Source: Apricaphanius iberus (Eukaryota > Chordata > Actinopteri > Cyprinodontiformes > Aphaniidae). Taken from it: a stretch of 64,000 nucleotides of DNA. A program made the position numbers and the translations under genes. The notes beneath the pieces were generated by a model. It had not been told where the DNA came from. It did no database searches and saw only the letters and a list, made by a program, of their open reading frames with translations. Of the stretch, positions 45,060 through 56,132 are shown in pieces (position 1 is the first letter of the stretch; every line of letters begins with the position of its first letter). The stretch spans positions 620,001 through 684,000 of the forward strand of contig JAPXFQ010002688.1 of the NCBI GenBank assembly GCA_028564705.1, read 5' to 3'.

Positions 45060-47827
45060 GTAGGACACAGCTATCCTCTGAATATCTGTGTGTGCTTTGT
45101 GCCTTGCATGGATTGCATGCACCCTGCAGGTGGAAAGGGTGGCAAAAATTGAGCGATGGCGAACACAAAAAAGGAAAGAAGAGGGAAAGAGGCATGGCAG
45201 CAGCTAGGATGGAGGCATGGATGTAAACAGGGGGGCAAAACGCAGGACAAACGTCTGAAAATCACACGCATGCAGCGATATATGCCAGGCTCTTTTATGA
45301 AATAAAGCATTGGAAGTGCATTGATTCTGCATCATCCACAGCATAACAAAGAAGCTCTTCTTTTACAGCTCTTATTGCTCCTACTGTTTCAAATCTCACT
45401 TTACTTTGTTTACACATTGGCTTTGAATGAGGGGACTTAATGCCAAACAAACACTCCCCCTCTCCTTATCTCACTTCCACTCATTTCTCACATAAGAAAA
45501 AAACACTGTGTATTTACTCTGGCATTTCTATGTGGAAGAAGGAATGTGGAATTTTGTTAGGGCAAAAAATGTGGAAAGAATGCATAATCGTAGCTGGTTT
45601 TAAGTTTATTTATGGTACTAAACTTTTCAAGGCTTTTTTGTCGTGCATGACTGTATGATATTTTCTAAGGTGTTATTTTGATTTCCCAGGTAATGGTGTG
45701 CAGATGCAGAGGGATGTCCAGTGTTGCATGTTGTACTCCCAGGGCAAGGTGCGTACCAAAGATGTGCTGCGGTTTGAGGTGCAGACAGAGGGGCCCGACT
45801 GCAGCATACAAGCCATCATGCAAGTATTTCAGCTACCCACTCCTGGAGCTTAAGAGCACAGAGCAATTTGGAGGCATGGAAAAAAATACCTCTCGTTAGC
45901 GCGGGTGCAAGGCTGCATGGGCCGAGAGGCATTGTCATCTATCCAGGTCAAATTGTTATGGCAGAGTTTCTTGCTGTGATTGCCAGGGAAGTAAAAGAAG
46001 AAATATGTGGGAATAACAAGCTGTTTGAAAATAGCTTTCAGGCAGGCTGAATCCTGCAGCCTTCAGTCAGTCAGTCTGAACAGCAGGGTTTAGTTAAGTA
46101 AACGACACTATGATACCTATCGTTGCCAACAGTTTCACAGAAATCTGATGTAGCAAGAGTTTGCTTTTGCACATGATCCAGCGAACGCAAACATAGAAGT
46201 CTTCCTACACACAAAATATTTTTACAGCGTCTTGCAAAAGTTTTTAATCCCCTTAATCTTTTACAACCACAAATTTCAATGTATTTGTTTTAAAGTTTAA
46301 GTGACAGTCAAACATATAGTAGTGCTATATTGTGAGCTGGAAAGAAGGTTGACATTTGTTCCAAGAGGTCAAAGGTAATTATTGGGAGCTGCACAGCTCC
46401 ACCGCTCAGGTGGAAGAATCTGACACTTTTTACCACTCCTCAAAGTTGGCCTGTTAAGAAGGAGTGGGAAAAAAAGAAAAGACTGTGTTGATAGATAAGA
46501 TGTCAGATTTTTGTTATAAAAAATCTTATTTGCCACAAACAGTGATGCCGTAACGCGTTACTTAGTAGTACGTTACTCCTAATATGACCACTTGCCTGGC
46601 CACAGACCATATGGAGAAACATCATGCATATGGAAGACTGCTCAGGTCAGGTGAGGCCGAAATAACACATTTTGACTTACATGCAAAATGTGTAGTAAAA
46701 AACTAACACTGCACATCAACCTGAACAAGCCATCCACACTTTAAAACATGGTGACAGTAGCATCATGTTGTGGAGATGCTTTTCTTCCGCAAGGACAGGA
46801 TAGCTGTTAAGAGTTGATGAGAAGATGGATGAAGCTGAAAACAGAACAATACTGGAAGTAAATCTGTTAGAGGCTGCAAAAGTCCTGAGATCTGGTTGTA
46901 TGTTTACCTAAAAGCTGCAAACAACCCTAATGATACAGTCAGAGCTATAATAGAATGTTTCATATCAAAGCACATTTATCATGTGCTTAGAATGGCTTGG
47001 TCAAAGTCCAGACCTAATTCCTGTTGAGAATCTCTGGCAAGAGCTGAGAATTGCTTTTCGCAGGCAATTTCCACCCAGTTTTACTGTAAGTGGATAGATT
47101 AAGATGTCAGTCTCTAGATGTGAAAAGATGGTAAAGACATAACCTACAAAACGTGCATCTATAATTGGGGCAAAATGTGGTTCTAGAAAGTATTATGAGG
47201 AGATTACTAGAATTAAAATAATTTCTGATTTTCATTTGTAAATAAAGAAATAAAAAAAACATGTATCATTTTCCTTCCCCTGACTTTGACTTTGCCTAAC
47301 ATAAAAATGGTAAATAAATTGAAATATTTTTGTCTTTCAAGTGATAAAATATATATATAACAAAATACTCAAGCCACATTTTTAGAAGTAACCAACCGAT
47401 GCCTTTCATCATTTTGTTTTTTTGTTCAGTAATGTTCAGCCTTTATAACACAAACATATTTCTGATCTTACAACTTTCCACTTTGTTTGAAATCTTTTGA
47501 GTGTGTGGCTAACCTAAGTGTGAGACTCCACACTTTCTCTTTCTAGTATCTACACAAAGAAGGCAGTGAAATGTGCAGATCCAAGAGATCGAAAGGTGAA
47601 GAGGTTGTTGAGGAAGCTTCTGATGAGACAGAGACTCAAGCACCAGAGGACAAGATGGCTGCTGCCACATGACAACCTGCCCGTCATGTCAGAGGTCAGC
47701 CCTGAGTGTCCTAGAAGTTGCTTTAACTCACTAACCACATCTTTCTCCAGAGATTCACTAGTTTCCCCATTAAGGAGTCAACAGCTGTCACTTGGAGCTG
47801 AAATAGTTGGTTAACATAGAAATAACA

Positions 47828-47874
<47 letters not shown>

Positions 47875-49697
47875 AGTAGCTTGGTAATTAGTCCTCTGTA
47901 ATGGTATAAAGGAGTGATGCCAGGGTTTCTCTAAAACACAGAGTATGGTAAGCATGTCTTGTATTTATAATAAAATATTAACTGCATTATTGCCACTAAT
48001 CCATGTTGGTTCAACATATTTTGCTATTAAATTCAACTTTAGATTTAGCTTCGTCTAACACCTCATTCACACCGGCCGTGGTATGTGATCCTAAAGTTTA
48101 GTTTTAGATGGTTGTGTCTCCTAAGATCCTAAAGACAAAAAAAAAGTTGAGTCCAATCAGAGCATTGCCACCAGCTACGTTACACACACAGTGGGTATGC
48201 AGAGCTAAGGAGGAGCTAAAAAAAAAAAGCCCCACTGATCTGCTCGTACTGGTTTTATTTTGAAATACACCAGACCAACTTTGCTGGCTCATCTCTCACA
48301 TCCTGTCTGGCTCATGTAATGTATTTAAAGTCATAAAAATACGCATCCGGAAAAAATAGACTTCATCCAAAAAGTTAACAGAGCTCCCCATCTGCCCTCG
48401 GACTGCTTCATAGTGGTGGGAATGCTCTGATTGGACTCCATGTTTTTTTGTTCATGTGGCAGCTGTACAGTGTGAATCAGCAGTTATGCGTCAAGTCTAT
48501 TTTTTCTGGACGCTGGATCCGTTTTTTTGATAGAGTTAGAGAAATGACAAACATATTTATTGGTAATAGAAAATTATTCGAAGCACATAACTTAGATCTA
48601 TTGCTAAAGTTCACATGATCTGGATATTCAAAAGACAAAAAAAGCACAAACAAAATGAGACTTAAAGGTATACAGGAGGATTTTTAATAATTTCAGGAAA
48701 GAACCGCCCACTCCACTGTTAGAAGGGAAAAAAAGCAGCATCACAACAACAAATCTTCCCGTGAACGTTACCATATCGATGTAGATAACTTATTTTAGCA
48801 GTATTCTGAAATACATTTCTCCAAATAACATGCCAAACTTACCGCGGTGAAGTTAGTTGGATATCTGACACACATCCGTTTCATTACAGGGGAAGCTCCC
48901 TCCAACATCTCACCAAGATTTGCGCTCATAGAATAGATACAATGTCGCAGAAGGCTCGCTCTTGAAGGTGGTGGTTTCAGTTAGGGATCATTGCTAAATT
49001 TCCCCACATCAGAGAAAATAAATCAATACCAGTGCGAACTTCTGATAAAGTAACCCCAAACTTTATCGTTACTGCCAAGTAGAAATCAGTGGGGAGCTTG
49101 TGCTGTCAGCACAATCCATCAATGGAAAGAATCTCCTAAAACCACTCTGGTCTTGTTTCTCTCATCTGAGCCCTTTCTCTTCTTCTCATAAACCTCAAAA
49201 AATCCTTTTCTCTAGCAACTCACAGCCGTTCTAAAACAATCCGGTAAGGACTGCGAGGCAGAATGAATGGATAATGGCGTAGCGCTACAGAGAGAGTGTG
49301 CATGCAGACTCTCAGGATGATTGACAATTAGGAAGACCAATAGTGTAGATGATCCACCTGGAAAATAAAAAGATCCTCTACAATACCTTTAATTAAACAT
49401 GATGATATTAAACTACATAAAAATGAAATGTAGTTACCCATTACAGACCAACCCAAGTGAATAAATACTCTTCAATGAAAGTAAGAGAAAGCGAGTGTGG
49501 CTTTTGTTTAAAATCCTTTCTCTATATATGTAGTTGTTATTGGGTGAGCCGTCGAGATTTAGCTCTCTGGCGGGACCAAATTGCTGGACGCACACAAATC
49601 TGACTGCGCACCAACAGCATCCAGTGTGAATGAGGTGTAACTAACTTTGCCTATCTGCCTGCCTCAGTATCAAAACAAAAGGTTCCTCTGTGGCTGA
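44996..49697 (+). CDS. CC chemokine, CCL27/CCL28-like
   Basis: Exons 44996-45059, 45690-45819 and 47547-47694, with a probable terminal exon 49668-49697, join to 123 residues. Residues 1-22 are a hydrophobic signal peptide ([14 protein letters not shown]). The mature chain has the CC chemokine cysteine pattern C33-C34, C59 and C74 (VQCCMLY, GPDCSIQ, VKCADP), followed by a strongly basic helix ([19 protein letters not shown]). Chemokines of this type are secreted and attract leukocytes through G-protein-coupled receptors. The intron after exon 2 uses a GC donor. A basic C-terminal extension and linkage to nim1k and slc1a3 favour a CCL28-type gene; a CCL25-like identity cannot be excluded from sequence alone. 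If the exon-3 donor at 47695 is not used, the frame reads to TAA at 47814 (153 residues). Confidence 0.85.
45690..45819 (+). CDS. Chemokine exon 2 (CC motif to third cysteine)
   Basis: Acceptor TTTCCCAG. It encodes the CC pair, the N-loop and beta strands 1-2 up to CSIQAI. It ends in phase 2 at a GCAAGT donor; the first downstream GT (45824) would shift the frame. Confidence 0.85.
46225..47295 (+). mobile_element. Tc1-like remnant in chemokine intron 2
   Basis: The left end, CTTGCAAAAGTTTTTAATCCCC, and the right end, TGATTTTCATTTGTAAATAAAG then TGTATCATTTTCCTTCC, match a common fish Tc1 family. A decayed plus-strand transposase lies between: CATGGTGACAGTAGCATCATG ([11 protein letters not shown]), TGGTCAAAGTCCAGACCTAATTCC (the catalytic QSPDLNP segment) and GAGAATCTCTGGCAAGAG (ENLWQE). 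Confidence 0.7.
47547..47694 (+). CDS. Chemokine exon 3 (fourth cysteine and basic helix)
   Basis: Acceptor TCTTTCTAG. It encodes [12 protein letters not shown], the C-terminal helix rich in Arg and Lys, then HDNLPVMSE. It ends at GAG|GTCAGC in phase 0 if spliced on. Otherwise translation continues in the same exon to TAA at 47812-47814. Confidence 0.8.
47830..47872. repeat. (TA)n microsatellite
   Basis: An uninterrupted TA run of about 21 units, 15 bp after the possible read-through stop of chemokine exon 3. Confidence 0.9.
48059..49637. mobile_element. PIF/Harbinger-type element in chemokine intron 3
   Basis: Ends CACCTCATTCACACCGG and TCCAGTGTGAATGAGGTG are inverted and bordered by TAA at 48056-48058 and 49638-49640, a Harbinger-style duplication. 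An internal inverted segment (GAGTCCAATCAGAGCATTG near 48149 against CAATGCTCTGATTGGACTCC-like near 48421) suggests rearrangement. A second element is inserted at 48666-49388. No transposase. Confidence 0.7.
48666..49388. mobile_element. TTAA-target MITE nested in the Harbinger element
   Basis: Ends AGGTATACAGGAGGATTTTTA and AAAAGATCCTCTACAATACCT are inverted with a few mismatches, bordered by TTAA at 48662-48665 and 49389-49392. It is 723 bp and non-coding. It shares the TTAA target with the element at 40348, but its termini differ. Confidence 0.65.
49668..49697 (+). CDS. Possible chemokine terminal exon
   Basis: A pyrimidine-rich acceptor (TTTGCCTATCTGCCTGCCTCAG) precedes TAT; in phase 0 it encodes YQNKRFLCG and TGA. 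AATAAA at 50025-50030 would serve as poly(A) signal. A rival acceptor near 51383 would give a frame ending in RSECAVRKHHQQWS if entered in phase 1. Neither can be chosen without transcript data. Confidence 0.4.
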   Translation, partial: YQNKRFLCG

Positions 49698-50089
49698 GCT
49701 GGATTACAATAAGGCCTGGAAGAGTTCTTTAAAAAACACTAATGGCTTGCTTGTACTGATCCAACCTGTACCATGTGCAGCTACAAGTAGAGGTCACACA
49801 GCTCAGCATACCTCTCCAGCCTCTGAGTTCCCTGGTTTTACCAATTGGCCATGTTTGCAATCTTATATTTATGTTATGTCACTTTTAAATTTGACCAGCA
49901 AAGGCGTGTTTCGAGATTAATAGGATTTAATTTAAGTGAAAACAATTAACATTATTATTATTATTGTGTTTGGTAAAAGCATATTTCAAGATTGTGCCTT
50001 TTTCATAAACAAATAAGTATTGTTAATAAATGGCCATACTAGTCACAATGTTAAACTTTCTGAAAACTTTTTTGTTTTTTACAAAAACT

Positions 50090-50265
50090 TGGTGGGCCGC
50101 CCACGGGCTTCTCTACCACTGGGCTTAGCATGTCTTCTGGGGGAAACCCTGCATGCTGCTTGCAGACTGCCATGCATCTCTCCATGCCCACATTCTATTT
50201 CAACACAAAGTGCCTTGAGATGACATCTGTTGTGAAACGGCGCTATATAAATAAAGTGAATAGAG
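50090..50265 (+). repeat. LINE/SINE 3' tail
   Basis: GGTGGGCCGCCCACGGGC at the start, then AAGTGCCTTGAGATGACATC and GGCGCTATATAAATAAAGTG. This is the well-known 3' tail shape of a fish retroposon family. It lies just downstream of the possible chemokine poly(A) signal. Confidence 0.55.
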
Positions 50266-50644
50266 TTCAACACTGTCACCTCTGTCAGAACCTTACTGGT
50301 ACATAGTAATCTATTGCTTCTAAACTAGATGTCAACTTCCAGCAGTGACTCGGTAGGGTGAATTTGATACTTTTGCTGCTCCATAAAGTAGTAATTGCAA
50401 ATCATCCAATAAAGAATGCTGATCGCATCCCTTTAGAATAATTACAAAATGAAAATGTAATGGACAGTAGGCACAAAGTCATTCATACCGCTGGTAAATT
50501 GAGATTTAAAGAAATATTTTACTTCTACCTATGTGTTTCATTGAACTGGGAGTTTTATTAATGTTTTAATGCTAAAGATTACGCTGATGGCAAGGAAATC
50601 TTTCAACATCTAAGGTTTTGGACCTCACCCTGGAATAAAGAGTC

Positions 50645-51195
50645 AGTACGTTTACATGCACATCTAAATCAAGCTTTTTAGAGAAATCAGACTAAGAGCT
50701 TTTCCCTTGTTGAGAGGCGAGTCCCAGTTTACACGTCATTCAGAAACTCTAATTATAAAATGAGTTTCTGCGGAGAGTCGTCGGAGTTCGACTCTCCGAC
50801 GTTAGATGGCTACATGTGCCCCTACGTGTTAGCCTTATAGTGGTAAGCTTCGAGCTGCGCTCAGGCAGTAAACAGGCTGGTAGGAGCAAAGTAGACGGAG
50901 TTAAAGCAGAATATTCACAATCCACGTCTCTTCATCAGTCCAAACATTCACTGATTGGCCATGTGTGTCTTAGCAGCAATATTCTTCTTATACTACTAGT
51001 ATTTTGTTGATAATTCACACTTCCACATCTCCTAACTTCCACAGGGTTGTGTGAGTACAGGCGGGGGCGGGAGGGTTGGTTTCAGAGATTGGTATCCCAA
51101 TCGCATTGTTTGGGTGCTTAGTCGAGCTTCTGAAATCCAGTTCAATTCGAGCCGGACTAAGGTGTATACATGCATTTCAAAAGTCTGATTTCAGT
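50645..51195. mobile_element. MITE with GTTTACATGCA-type ends
   Basis: GTACGTTTACATGCACATC at the left and GTATACATGCATTTC at the right are roughly inverted, with CAGACTAAG and TCAGTCGGATT words inside. The same family seems to start again at about 63800. A GGAGAGTCGTCGGAGTTCGACTCTCC hairpin lies at about 50772. Confidence 0.45.
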
Positions 51196-52206
51196 CGGAT
51201 TATAATATAATATTATTATAATACTTTGTTTTGTCTCTTGGGACATCTCTATGTAATTAAACAAAGATATTGGTTGAATGAAAATATCACCTGTGTATGA
51301 ATAATTTTGAGCTTAACTATTCCTCATTTTTGACTCTCATGTACACGCTCACCTGAGACATTGTTTTCTAATGTTGTGATCAGGACAAAAAAGACAACTG
51401 GGCCGTTCTGAATGTGCAGTGAGGAAGCACCATCAACAGTGGAGTTAGTCGTAGTCATACGTAAGGCTTCTCTGAGTTTAGTTCATAAAGTTTTACTGAA
51501 TTAAACTTGTGACTTTTTGTCTTAATCATTATGCTGATGTCTAACTCATTTTGCTTTAAATTCTCCATTTATTTTGCAGGCCAAGTAATCATTCAGCAGC
51601 TCATTGGCTTTAGTCTGCGATGCTTGCTGACATTCCAGTCATCATGTGTCTCTTTATCCGTCTCCTTGGGACCAGACCTGAGCAGCAATACTTATTTAAA
51701 TGGCCTAATATATATACTGCATTTGAAATATTTCCAGTATGTGGTTGGAACAGACTAAGAGGAAAAGTATTACTTGTAAGATAAGCTGCAGTAATTCTTA
51801 TGTAATGGCTTATACTGTTATTTACCAGAGTCTGCCTGAAAGTATCACCCTCTGAAATAGTGTAAACACTTGTGGCTGATGTGAGATCAGTGAAAAAGCA
51901 TTGATATTCATATATAATATCTGCAATATACTCTGTGCTTATTTGTGACTTGTACTACGTAAATATGTAATGATGTAGATGGGATTTTGTCAAAATCAGC
52001 TGAGTGTGCAGAAAAGATGTTTTTAACATTAACTTTGCACCTTGCCTGGGTTTGGTTGAAAGTATTGGTTTAAGTATTTGTACTAAGGCTTAAAAGTCTT
52101 TATTGAGGCCAGCTTGGAACAAAATCACAAAGTGATTATTTTCATTGGCTTTAACCTACTTTTTAAAACATTTGGTCTACTTTGTAAAATGACTGTTTGT
52201 AAAATA
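51196..52206. other. Intergenic, no confirmed exon
   Basis: Contains the rival chemokine exon candidate near 51384-51450 and a 75-codon frame at 51531-51758 without a recognised domain. Otherwise unremarkable. Confidence 0.3.
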
Positions 52207-52208
52207 TA

Positions 52209-53827
52209 CACTACCGTTCAAAAGTTTGGGGTCACCCAAACAATTTTGTGTTTTCAATGAAAAGTCACACTTATTCACCAGCATACGTTGTGAAATGAAT
52301 AAAAAATAGATTCAAGACATTGACAAGGTTAGAAATAATGATTTTTATTTGAAATAAGGTTGTTTTTACATCAAACTTTGCTTTCATCAAAGAATCCTCC
52401 ATTTGCAGCAATTACAGCATTGCGGACCTTTGGCATTCTAGCTGTTAATTTGTTGAGGTAATCTGGAGAAATTGCACCCCACGCTTCTAGAAGCAGCTCC
52501 CACAATTTGGATTGGTTGGATGGGCACTTCTTGCGTACCATACGGTCAAGCTGCTCCCACAACAGCTCAACGGGGTTCAAATCTGGTGACTGCGCTGGCC
52601 ACTCCATTACCGATAGAATACCAGCTGCCTGCTTCTTCTCTAAATAGTTCTTGCACAATTTCGAGGTGTGTTTTGGGTCATTGTCCTGTTGTAGGATGAA
52701 ATTGGCTCCAATCAAGCGCTGTCCACTGGGTATGGCATGGCGTTGCAAAATGGAGTGATAGCCTTCCTTATTCAGAATCCCTTTTACCCTGTACAAATCT
52801 CCCACCTTACCAGCACCAAAGCAACCCCAGACCATCACATTACCTCCACCATGCTTAACAGATGGCGTCAGGCATTCTTCCAGCATCTTTTCAGTTGTTC
52901 TGCGTCTCACAAACGTTCTTCTTTGTGATCCAAACACCTCAAACTTGGATTCATCCGTCCACAGAACTTTTTTCCAGTCTTCCTCTATCCAATGTCTGTG
53001 TTCTTTTGCCCATCTTAATCTTTTTCTTTTTATTGGCTAGTCTCAGATATGGCTTTTTCTTTGCCACTCTGCCCTGAAGCCCAGAATCCCGCAACCGCCT
53101 CTTCACTGTAGATGTTGACACTGGTGTTTTGCGGGTACTATTTAATGAAGATGCCAGTTGGGGACCTGTGATGCGTCTGTTTCTCAAACTAGAGACTCTA
53201 ATGTACTTATCTTCTTGCTCAGTTGTGCAACGCGGCCTCCCACTTCTTTTTCTACTCTGGTTAGAGCCTGTTTGTGCTGTCCTCTGAAGGGAGTAGTACA
53301 CACCGTTGTAGGAAATCTTCAATTTCTTAGCAATTTCTCGCATGGAATAGCCTTCATTTCTAAGAACAAGAATAGACTGTCGAGTTTCAGATGAAAGTTC
53401 TCTTTTTCTGGCCATTTTGAGCGTTTAATTGACCCCACAAATGTGATGCTCCAGAAACTCAATCTGCTCAAAGGAAGGTCAGTTTTGTAGCTTCTGTACC
53501 GAGCTAAACTGTTTTCAGATGTGTGAACATGATTGCACAAGGGTTTTCTAATCATCAATTAGCCTTCTGAGCCAATGAGCAAACACATTGTACCATTAGA
53601 ACACTGGAGTGATAGTTGCTGGAAATGGGCCTCTATACACCTATGTAGATATTGCACCAAAAACCAGACATTTGCAGCTAGAATAGTCATTTACCACATT
53701 AGCAATGTATAGCGTGTGTTTCTTTAAAGTTAAGACTAGTTTAAAGTTATCTTCATTGAAAAGTACAGTGCTTTTCCTTCAAAAATAAGGACATTTCAAT
53801 GTGACCCCAAACTTTTGAACGGTAGTG
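52209..53827 (-). mobile_element. Nearly intact Tc1 transposon
   Basis: Perfect 27-bp terminal inverted repeats (start CACTACCGTTCAAAAG) at 52209-52235 and 53801-53827, flanked by TA at 52207-52208 and 53828-53829. Length is 1,619 bp, standard for Tc1. A transposase of normal length is encoded on the minus strand but broken by one frameshift. The identical ends suggest a younger insertion than the other Tc1 copies in the window. Confidence 0.95.
52371..53415 (-). pseudogene. Tc1 transposase with single frameshift
   Basis: The start at 53415 (MARKRELSSETRQSI) opens the helix-turn-helix paired-like domain, with a GRPR-type hinge (SGRPRCTTEQ). The frame shifts within the A-rich stretch at about 53020-53034. 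The second frame carries WTDESKFEVF, VKHGGGNVMVWG, QDNDPKHTS and SPDLNPVELLWEQ, i.e. the DD34E catalytic triad, ending FFDESKV at 52371. Total span equals about 348 codons, the usual length of the family. Apart from the indel no stop interrupts it. It is a cut-and-paste transposase acting on TA sites in the nucleus, inactive as written. Confidence 0.9.
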
Positions 53828-53829
53828 TA

Positions 53830-54904
53830 TGTAGATCTTTTAAAATTTGACCCATCTGCATCAACAGATCATGAGATTTAACTATAAATTGGCAATTTAC
53901 TTTTGTCATTTTATTAGCAGTTTGCCATTGAACTATGCCAAAGCACTCATGAGTCAATCCATTAAATGACAAGGCTGTTAAAACTTAGAGGGCTGTAATG
54001 TGTTTAAAGCACAAAAGCATTGTAATGTAGAGGAATGCCCTGCATCTCAAGTGAATTATTTTATAAATTAATCTGAAACATGAACTACAGCGGATTTTGT
54101 ATTTTTTGTTGGGGATGGCGTGGGGTTGTCTATAAGGTATACAGTGTTAAGGTTTGTCGTGAGGACACAAATGCAGGAATGATGGCAGGCAGAAAAACAA
54201 GTGTAGGTGTGTAGCAAAACCAAACTGAAGCTTACAGCAACTGAGCTCCAAGCTGTATACACAACCTAAAATTAAGGAGTGAATCAATAAGCAGGTAAAA
54301 CACAAAGTGGAATATAGGTATGTAGACAAGCAGGAAGAGGGAGCAGAACAAGTGCAAAACAGGCATTAGAATCTCGTGTTTAAAGGTCGTATATGGAGCA
54401 TGAGCATGATAGCGATATCTAGTTTATCTAGGTTATAGTTACAACAATAAAAACATCTTTCCAGTTGTTGGGTTGCCTGGTTCATTATCGATACGCCCAG
54501 TGAGCAACCTGAACTGTGTCCAGTGAGGAATGTATTTTAGAGGAGTTCAACTGATAGCTAACGTTAGCAAAGTTAGCAAGTGAGTTAGCTTACCGATCCA
54601 GGAGGAATGTCGCCATTTCCGCATGTGTTTGATGCTGTGGAAAAATGATTTATGTGGGTCAATCTAGTGTAGGCTTCACCTAAAACTACTCTAGTTTCTG
54701 TTCTTCTGTGGTCACTCCTCTACTGAGACAGATAAGAATATCTCTGGGGCTCTGAAGCTGCTTGACTTGCTGAGTCCACCATTTTTCAAGCGCAAACCGA
54801 GCTGTGCCGAACGTGTAGTTGGATCATAGAGACCATATCTTTCAACATTGGCTGACTGGCTTCCAGATGACCACCAGGAGTTTAAAAACAAAACATTTGA
54901 ATTT
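53830..54904. other. Intergenic, nothing recognised
   Basis: No exon or repeat end found. Overlapping minus frames at 54068-54329 are Cys/His/Leu-rich without domain support. Confidence 0.35.
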
Positions 54905-54912
54905 GTTCAGAT

Positions 54913-56124
54913 CAGGGCCGGACTGGGACCAAAAAGTGGCATTTTTGGTCATGGTGGCCCATGATAATTGCTTGCAAAATATTCAGAGCTAATGACATTC
55001 AAGAGGACAGATGTTTGCGCTGTATTTCTATAAAAATGAAGCAGCCTACACAATTCACAGATTTGTTAAATGTGGGAGAATGGCCCACATTTAAGAGAAT
55101 TGTATAAGAGTATATACCCATATAGAGTCAAGAGCTCTTAAAGTGGTACAGAGGAGACATAAAGCAGAATTGAGATCAGCTAGACAATCAACCAGATAAA
55201 TATGTTATTATATACATCCCAAAATACTGACATTATATATTGGATTCATTTTAGATACATATAAGGCCGTGACCTATGAAGGAAAAAAGCTGATCTTATG
55301 AAGAAGTTAGTTTAAAGTCAAGGTTAAATGTTTTTGAACTACGTGTACTTTATGAGCAGACAAACAACTCCACTGTGTATGGACAGATGTGAAGCCTAAA
55401 GATGAAGTATTATAACATCTTTGATAACTTCTCACAACAACAAGAGACACAACCATCTAAAACTAAAATTTAAACATATAATTATGACTATGTCACATAA
55501 TGACAAATCAATTTTAAATGTCTATATTTTCCATTAAAATAAGCCTACCATTAAATATGGAAAGTTATCTGCATTGTCTAATTATCGTGGTTTAGTTTGG
55601 TGTGACTGAGTCACACGAAGTGAAGGTTGGTGATATTCTTCAGTAATTTACTGACCCCCTCTAAACCACGCTGCTCAGCAGTGAACACAGAATGGATCCA
55701 GTCACTTTGATGATGGCAGAACTTGGTAAAATGCTAACATGATAACCGTCTGTCATTTACAGCCTGAAACTAACTTCAGTGCGGTTTGTTTAAAGAAAAA
55801 AAAAAAGTCACCACTGATGCTATTTTTTTTTGTTGCTTTTTACGAGTTAACGCCTTTTACAGTTAGCTGTAGTCTGCTGCTCACTCACCTCCTGCTTTTG
55901 TTGAGGAGTATTTATTAATTTGGGATGTTCCACAATGGGTAAGTAGTACACTCTGTTTTTATAGTTTAATGTGATGTTTAATTAAGTCTAATTTTGTTTT
56001 GGGTTTTTTTCTGTCTTTTAAATATCCAAATGATGTTAACTTTAGCAATGGAGCAAAGTTATGTGTTTTGATCAGTTTCATTAGAATAAATGCTAAACCA
56101 CACCAGATGGCCAGTCCAGCCCTA
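54913..56124. mobile_element. hAT element (non-autonomous)
   Basis: CAGGGCCGGACTGG at the left and CCAGTCCAGCCCTA at the right are inverted. Flanks GTTCAGAT (54905-54912) and GTCTAGAT (56125-56132) are an 8-bp duplication with two mismatches, so this is an older insertion. No transposase motif in the 1.2 kb interior. A related end is seen at 33103. Confidence 0.65.
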
Positions 56125-56132
56125 GTCTAGAT

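Noticed and set aside
44639..45310. Minus-strand frames of 75-101 codons around the chemokine start
   Set aside because: They are products of the purine-rich promoter strand and the complement of exon 1.
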